Below, in pieces: positions 5,639 through 9,406 of a stretch of DNA of 9,406 bases. A program made the position numbers and the translations under genes. Source of the DNA: Methanobacteriota archaeon (GTDB taxonomy: Archaea; Hydrothermarchaeota; Hydrothermarchaeia; Hydrothermarchaeales; BMS3B); the NCBI GenBank assembly GCA_003229935.1, contig QIGD01000039.1, forward strand, positions 1-9,406, read 5' to 3'. The first letter of the stretch is position 1, and each line of letters begins with the position of its first letter. The notes under the pieces are model-generated. The model had not been told where the DNA came from. It saw only the letters and a list, made by a program, of their open reading frames with translations, and made no database searches.

Positions 5639-7570
5639 TTAACATTGTTTTTTTATTTTATAGGGTTCTAATCCTTTACAGAACTCTCTGATTGTAAGAT
5701 TTATTACAGCTATTTTTATCAATTCCACGAATTTCTCTATTATCTCTTCATCATCTATATTAAATTTCCCTTTATCTTTTTTCTGATTAATAAGACGTAT
5801 TACTGAATCCTTTCCTTCACGAATTGCTTTACAGTATATTTCATGAGCGAGATTTTTAGAGAGAATTGAATCACCAAAATTATCTTTACTGTTATAGAAC
5901 TTCTCAAGTTTTTTACAGTACATATCATAGCTAATAAAAGAGGTTATATTTTCTGAGAGATTTTCTGTTTTTGATGGGATATTATTTGATTCTTGTAAAT
6001 CCTCTAATTCTATTTTTTTCTCTTTAAATTCATTAGTAAAAGCTTGCTCTTCTGCCTCCATCAACCCAATTAAGACAGAATTTGATATTAGACGAATCAT
6101 ACCATTTTTACTTTCTACCAATGCACCACAAAAAGGTGCTATACGTAAATGTGATTTTTCTAATGTAATATATTCTGGTGAGAAATCAATTTTAAACTCT
6201 TTTTCTTTAATAATCTTTATAACTGTCCCACCAAAAGATTCAGTATCTCCTCTAGTTGGAGCAACAGCTCTAAGTTTAAGGTTTTTCAATGATTCAACTA
6301 CTGCCTTATTAGCATCTTCTTCACCATGAACTACAAATACTTTATAAGGATTAAATTTCAAAGAATTGACGAAATTAAATAGACCTTTTTTATCAGCATG
6401 GGCAGAATAAGAGCTTATTGCTTCTATCTTGCAGGACACCTCTACTACTTTCTCTTTTAGTTTTATTTCAGAAACACCATCTAAAAGAGTTCTACCATGA
6501 GTGCCTTCTACTTGATAGCCAACAAAACATATTACCGAATTTTTATCTGATAAAATTTTTGGGAGATGATTCATAACTCTCCCACCTTCCAGCATACCTG
6601 ATGCAGCTAAAATTATTGCAGTCCCATTGGACGTAGCGAGATTAAGGGAATCTTCATGTCCTTTGATAATTTCAAATCCCTCAAATTCAAATGGTGAAGT
6701 GTTATTTAAAAATTGTGTATAGAATTCAGGTTTTAGGTAATCTGCCATATTTGAATACAATGATGTTGATTTATCAGCCATAGGAGAATCTAAATATACT
6801 TTAAGGTCATGTGGAATCTCTCCTGCCTCTTTCATTTCTTTTAGACTATAAAGGATTTCCTGTGCTCTACCCACTGCAAACACTGGAATTAATAATTTAC
6901 CTTTATTTTTATATACTTCAGATACTATCTCTTTAATCTTCAGCGTAGGGTCGTCTCTACTGTGCAGTTTATTACCATAAGTGGATTCCATAATGAGATA
7001 ATCTACCTCTTCTATAGGGGTTTCAGGGGCTCTGAGAATAGGTGACATACCATGTCCAAGGTCACCAGTGTAGCAGACTGTTTTTGCAGTAGAAATCACA
7101 GTTATTGCAGAACCTAAAATATGGCCTGCATCATAGAATTTTACAGTTCCTACATTTAGAAGGTCAAATTCTTCATGATATGGAAATACCTCAAATAACC
7201 TCATTGTTTCATTTACATCATCTTCAGAATAAAGAGGAGGTTCTCCACCTGCCACATAATCTTCCTCTTGAATCTTTGCAGAGTCGTAAAGCAGGATTCT
7301 GACTAACTCTCTGGTGGCTACAGTAGAATATATTTTACCTTTAAATCCTTGTGATACTAAAAGAGGTAAAAGCCCTGAATGGTCAATATGTGCATGACTA
7401 AGTATCACAGCATTAATTCCATCAGGTTTGAATGGAAACTCAGAGGCTTTTGAAACACCTCTACCCTGTCGCATACCACAGTCTAAAAGTATTCTTCTAT
7501 CATTTACTTCTAATAAGTGGCAGGAGCCTGTAACCTCTCTAGTTGCACCTATGAAAGTTAGTCCTGTCAT
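5639..7570 (-). CDS. cas14: Cas14-like beta-CASP metallo-beta-lactamase RNase of a type VII CRISPR-Cas system
   Basis: 643 residues from the ATG at 7570, which has GGAGAG at good spacing; an upstream TTG at 7582 is less likely. Residues 1-200 begin the metallo-beta-lactamase fold: D30, HAHIDH (H59, H61, D63, H64), DAGHILGSA (H150) and YTGD (D170). The beta-CASP part gives motif A in ESTYG (E195), motif B in SAHAD (H391) and motif C in VHGE (H415). All catalytic positions are intact, so an active two-metal RNase of the CPSF/RNase J class is expected. Residues from about 460 to 643 form an extension not normal for that class: a short strand-rich piece, a charged linker (about 510-545) and a helical end. 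In type VII systems such a C-terminal part docks the nuclease on the Cas7-crRNA complex and is reported to resemble part of Cas10. It starts 12 bases after cas5. A housekeeping archaeal beta-CASP RNase is the alternative, but the lack of KH domains and the RAMP partners argue against it. Confidence 0.88.
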   Translation of the reverse strand: MTGLTFIGATREVTGSCHLLEVNDRRILLDCGMRQGRGVSKASEFPFKPDGINAVILSHAHIDHSGLLPLLVSQGFKGKIYSTVATRELVRILLYDSAKIQEEDYVAGGEPPLYSEDDVNETMRLFEVFPYHEEFDLLNVGTVKFYDAGHILGSAITVISTAKTVCYTGDLGHGMSPILRAPETPIEEVDYLIMESTYGNKLHSRDDPTLKIKEIVSEVYKNKGKLLIPVFAVGRAQEILYSLKEMKEAGEIPHDLKVYLDSPMADKSTSLYSNMADYLKPEFYTQFLNNTSPFEFEGFEIIKGHEDSLNLATSNGTAIILAASGMLEGGRVMNHLPKILSDKNSVICFVGYQVEGTHGRTLLDGVSEIKLKEKVVEVSCKIEAISSYSAHADKKGLFNFVNSLKFNPYKVFVVHGEEDANKAVVESLKNLKLRAVAPTRGDTESFGGTVIKIIKEKEFKIDFSPEYITLEKSHLRIAPFCGALVESKNGMIRLISNSVLIGLMEAEEQAFTNEFKEKKIELEDLQESNNIPSKTENLSENITSFISYDMYCKKLEKFYNSKDNFGDSILSKNLAHEIYCKAIREGKDSVIRLINQKKDKGKFNIDDEEIIEKFVELIKIAVINLTIREFCKGLEPYKIKKQC

Positions 7571-7582
7571 TTCTCTCTCCAA

Positions 7583-8590
7583 TTAAAAAATTTTAAATTC
7601 TCCTTTTCCAAAGCTCGTTCTTTTACCTATTCCCATAAAAGCTTCAGTGAGAGCAAGGGCTTCCCAGAACATAGTAGAGGCGTCTTTCACCTGTAACTTA
7701 ACAACTCCACCTTTAGGTATGATATTTTCATAGATAACTTTCTGGCTAATACCTTCTTTTCTATCAAGAAAAACTATCTTTTTTATAGGAAGGGTATTTG
7801 AAAATATTTTCAAAGATGGGTCATTGTAGGATTCATATTCAGGGTGCATGAATTTTGCACAGTTTTTTATACTACGTAAAATCATCTCTACTGTTATCTT
7901 ACGGTCAACAACAATATCAGAAAAGAAATACATTATTAACTTGTCTTTCTTTTTGAGTGCTTCTGCACGCTTTTTAATATCATTAAGAGTCACTGTAGAA
8001 TATTTTACATCTTCCAGTGTGAAAAGACCTTTACCTTTATTCCTACGTTTTCCCAGTCTGATATATTCGTTACTGAACTTCTCAACTGCTGCTATAAATT
8101 CTGATGCGTACTCTTTCCCTCTTTTAAGGTTAAGAGCCACTCTGAAATCAAAAATAGACCTACCTAGTATTGCCTCGTGTTTTACAAAAGCACCACTAGC
8201 TACTGAGTTAGTTTTTCTATCAAGTTTGATAGAAACTATTTTATTCATATAAGTAGGAGATTCAATATTATCCCCACATGATGTACACCTGTAATTTACG
8301 AACTTGTTCTCCTTCATAACAGGCATTAATTTACCTTTATCTCTGAAGTGTCTTGGTCTGGCATCTCTAAAATATAAAACAGCAGGTGTATTTTCCATAT
8401 ACGTCTGACTAATACCTGCATCTGCCTCTAAAAAGGTGTAACCAAAAGCACCTCGAATATTCTGACCTTCAGGATATGCTTTACTCATTAAGGCGTTATA
8501 TTTGTCTTTCTCTCCTGTTCCTAATATGATTTCAGTTATATTCTTTAAAGTCCCCTCTGCAATTAAGGCGATATAGCTTTGTTCAGACAT
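7583..8590 (-). CDS. cas5: Cas5-type RAMP (Csx10-like, two domains), type VII effector subunit
   Basis: 335 residues with two RAMP (RRM-fold) halves. The N-terminal half has AYPEGQNIRGAFGYTFLEAD (39-58), the P-x(n)-RGA-(F/L)-G segment typical of Csx10/Cas5 proteins, a CxxC knuckle (C102, C105) and a glycine-rich loop at LGKRRNKGKGLF (179-190). The C-terminal half ends in a second glycine-rich loop, GIGKRTSFGKGEFKIF (320-335), as many RAMPs do. Two G-rich loops in one chain is the layout of the III-D Csx10 subunit, from which the type VII Cas5 is thought to derive. It should cap the 5' handle of the crRNA at the foot of the Cas7 filament. AGGTGGT lies four bases before the ATG at 8590. The gap to cas7 is 18 bases and its stop nearly touches cas14, so this is one transcript. 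No endonuclease residues of the Cas6 kind are evident. Confidence 0.83.
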   Translation of the reverse strand: MSEQSYIALIAEGTLKNITEIILGTGEKDKYNALMSKAYPEGQNIRGAFGYTFLEADAGISQTYMENTPAVLYFRDARPRHFRDKGKLMPVMKENKFVNYRCTSCGDNIESPTYMNKIVSIKLDRKTNSVASGAFVKHEAILGRSIFDFRVALNLKRGKEYASEFIAAVEKFSNEYIRLGKRRNKGKGLFTLEDVKYSTVTLNDIKKRAEALKKKDKLIMYFFSDIVVDRKITVEMILRSIKNCAKFMHPEYESYNDPSLKIFSNTLPIKKIVFLDRKEGISQKVIYENIIPKGGVVKLQVKDASTMFWEALALTEAFMGIGKRTSFGKGEFKIF

Positions 8591-8608
8591 TTTACCACCT
8601 ACTTTTCT

Positions 8609-9232
8609 TTAAGGAGTAAGTAGTTTATCTGCTATTTCTTTACCTTTCTCTTCAAATGTAGCCCAATTACGCTTTTCTACCTTAGTTATTTTCATATTGA
8701 CCTTTCCTCTACCTCTGGTACGCCAACCACCCAATCCAAATTCGTTAATAGCCTCAATTCCTGTTTGAATAAGAGTTAAGTCTCTATCTCCAGGGTTATC
8801 TATTATAATCCTGCCTTTAAACACAACAGCCTCTTGAACTTCTTCTTGCCTGAGAGAATCAGCTACTGTATTGTCTTCTCTGTTCAACCTTAAATGAATA
8901 ACTGGTTTAACAATTTCAGAAGCAGGTTTATCAGAAATAAGGTCGTCTATAACAGCTCTACCACCTTTTCCAAGACTGCCAAATAAATTACACAAAACAC
9001 AATGGCCGCATGTTTTTTTACCACTATCACAAACAGTATCACCTTTTGCTCGAAGTGTTTTTTCAAGGTAAGCCCTCAATGCACCATATATCGGTGCTGC
9101 AACTTTGCCGTCTGCTGTTTTCCTGACAGGTTTTGCTGCACCTCTTTCCTGATGTACCTGTTTTATCTCCCCTGACACAAAAGGAGATTCTGTATTCATT
9201 TCTATTTCCATATACAAATATTCTCTACTCAT
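8609..9232 (-). CDS. cas7: Cas7-type RAMP (Csm3-like), type VII backbone subunit
   Basis: 207 residues, short for Csm3/Cmr4 relatives. The segment PIYGALRAYLEKTL (47-60) corresponds to the P-x-I-x-GS-x-KG-x-x-R helix of Csm3. A knuckle of four cysteines follows, C68, C75, C78 and C81 (CGHCVLCNLFG), as in type III Cas7 subunits, and the glycine-rich loop is GLGGWRTRGRGKV (166-178). The protein should polymerise along the crRNA spacer and pair it with target RNA. In Csm3/Cmr4 an aspartate in the loop before PYIPGSSLKG cuts target RNA every six bases; here the stretch AAKPVRKTADGKVAAPIYG (32-50) has Lys or Ala where I would align it, so intrinsic cutting is probably lost. GGAGG stands six bases before the ATG at 9232. 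It is the first gene of the operon. A lone type III-like RAMP would be the alternative reading. Confidence 0.85.
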   Translation of the reverse strand: MSREYLYMEIEMNTESPFVSGEIKQVHQERGAAKPVRKTADGKVAAPIYGALRAYLEKTLRAKGDTVCDSGKKTCGHCVLCNLFGSLGKGGRAVIDDLISDKPASEIVKPVIHLRLNREDNTVADSLRQEEVQEAVVFKGRIIIDNPGDRDLTLIQTGIEAINEFGLGGWRTRGRGKVNMKITKVEKRNWATFEEKGKEIADKLLTP

Positions 9233-9277
9233 TTTAAGCCTCCATTTTTTTATTTGATTTTTTGTTTAATTAGAAAA

Positions 9278-9288
9278 AGATTATATCC
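9278..9288 (-). promoter_or_regulatory. Possible TATA box of the cas7-cas5-cas14 operon
   Basis: On the minus strand the sequence reads AAGGATATAATCTTTTT. A start about 25 bases downstream, near 9256, would give a leader of about 24 bases containing the GGAGG ribosome site of cas7. The 98-base gap between the upstream gene's stop (9331) and cas7 leaves room for this separate promoter. Confidence 0.4.
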
Positions 9289-9330
9289 TTCTTCTCTATT
9301 GTTTTTTAGCAGATGTACCTGAATTTCAGA

Positions 9331-9406
9331 CTATAAAAGCTTTGCGTTCTCCAATTTTTCAAGGATTTCCTTGGCCTCAACCTCCGGGACTGATATTTTC
9401 TCCACC
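9331..9406 (-). CDS. C-terminal 24 codons of an unidentified protein (partial)
   Basis: The minus strand is open from the window edge to the TAG at 9331-9333 and reads VEKISVPEVEAKEILEKLENAKLL, an amphipathic charged helix. The start lies beyond the right edge, unless the GTG at 9405 is used, which is unlikely. It runs in the same direction as the cas genes and ends 98 bases before cas7. Too short to identify; it could be another defence gene, an antitoxin or an unrelated gene. Confidence 0.4.
   Translation of the reverse strand, partial: VEKISVPEVEAKEILEKLENAKLL

Noticed and set aside
5639..7570. Housekeeping RNase J or aCPSF1/2 as the identity of the beta-CASP protein
   Set aside because: No N-terminal KH domains, a foreign C-terminal extension, and tight co-transcription with two RAMP genes; kept as the alternative only.
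7571..7582. TTG start at 7582 for cas14
   Set aside because: The TTG overlaps the ribosome site GGAGAG, which is correctly placed for the ATG at 7570.
7105..8252. Plus-strand open frames at 7105-7302 and 7848-8252
   Set aside because: They are antisense shadows of cas14 and cas5.
8609..9232. Type IV Csf2 or type I-D Csc2 as the identity of the Cas7 protein
   Set aside because: The cysteine knuckle and G-rich loop fit Csm3-like proteins better, and no csf1, csf4/dinG or cas10d partner is present.

Overview
The window looks like a piece of an AT-rich archaeal chromosome, most likely euryarchaeal; I cannot name the genus. The reasons are a TldD/PmbA peptidase tail next to a V4R-domain protein, a CAT-anticodon tRNA of archaeal type with no encoded CCA, archaeal-style TATA boxes about 25-30 bases before the inferred transcript starts, and a CRISPR module of a kind known almost only from archaea.

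Left part (1-3135). A plus-strand run holds the end of a TldD/PmbA-like gene, an unrecognised 144-residue protein overlapping it by one base, a V4R-domain protein with no ATG start, and a glyoxalase-II-like metallo-beta-lactamase hydrolase. An IS200/IS605-type terminal hairpin abuts the hydrolase stop codon. Then come a tRNA with anticodon CAT (Met or Ile2) and, convergent on the minus strand, a PAS-histidine kinase whose PAS domain carries three cysteines.

Middle part (3136-5638). This is a mobile-element graveyard. It holds a 1.2-kb insertion sequence with a frameshifted DDE transposase (3428-4631), a small two-helix membrane protein gene, a short protein remnant that resembles the C-terminus of DUF1670-type proteins, and a 0.39-kb element (5050-5436) that keeps both ends of the 1.2-kb insertion sequence but almost none of its body.

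Right part (5639-9406). A compact three-gene minus-strand operon is the highlight. It encodes a Csm3-like Cas7 RAMP with a four-cysteine knuckle, a two-domain Csx10-like Cas5 RAMP, and a full beta-CASP metallo-beta-lactamase ribonuclease with a C-terminal extension of about 180 residues. The gene set and order match the rare candidate type VII CRISPR-Cas system (Cas7-Cas5-Cas14). No cas10, cas6, cas1, cas2 or CRISPR array is visible here. The expected mechanism is that Cas7 and Cas5 form a crRNA-bound backbone that recognises RNA and recruits Cas14, which cuts it. The Cas7 thumb region seems to lack the catalytic aspartate of type III Csm3/Cmr4, which fits cleavage having moved to Cas14. The window ends inside the last codons of another minus-strand gene upstream of cas7.
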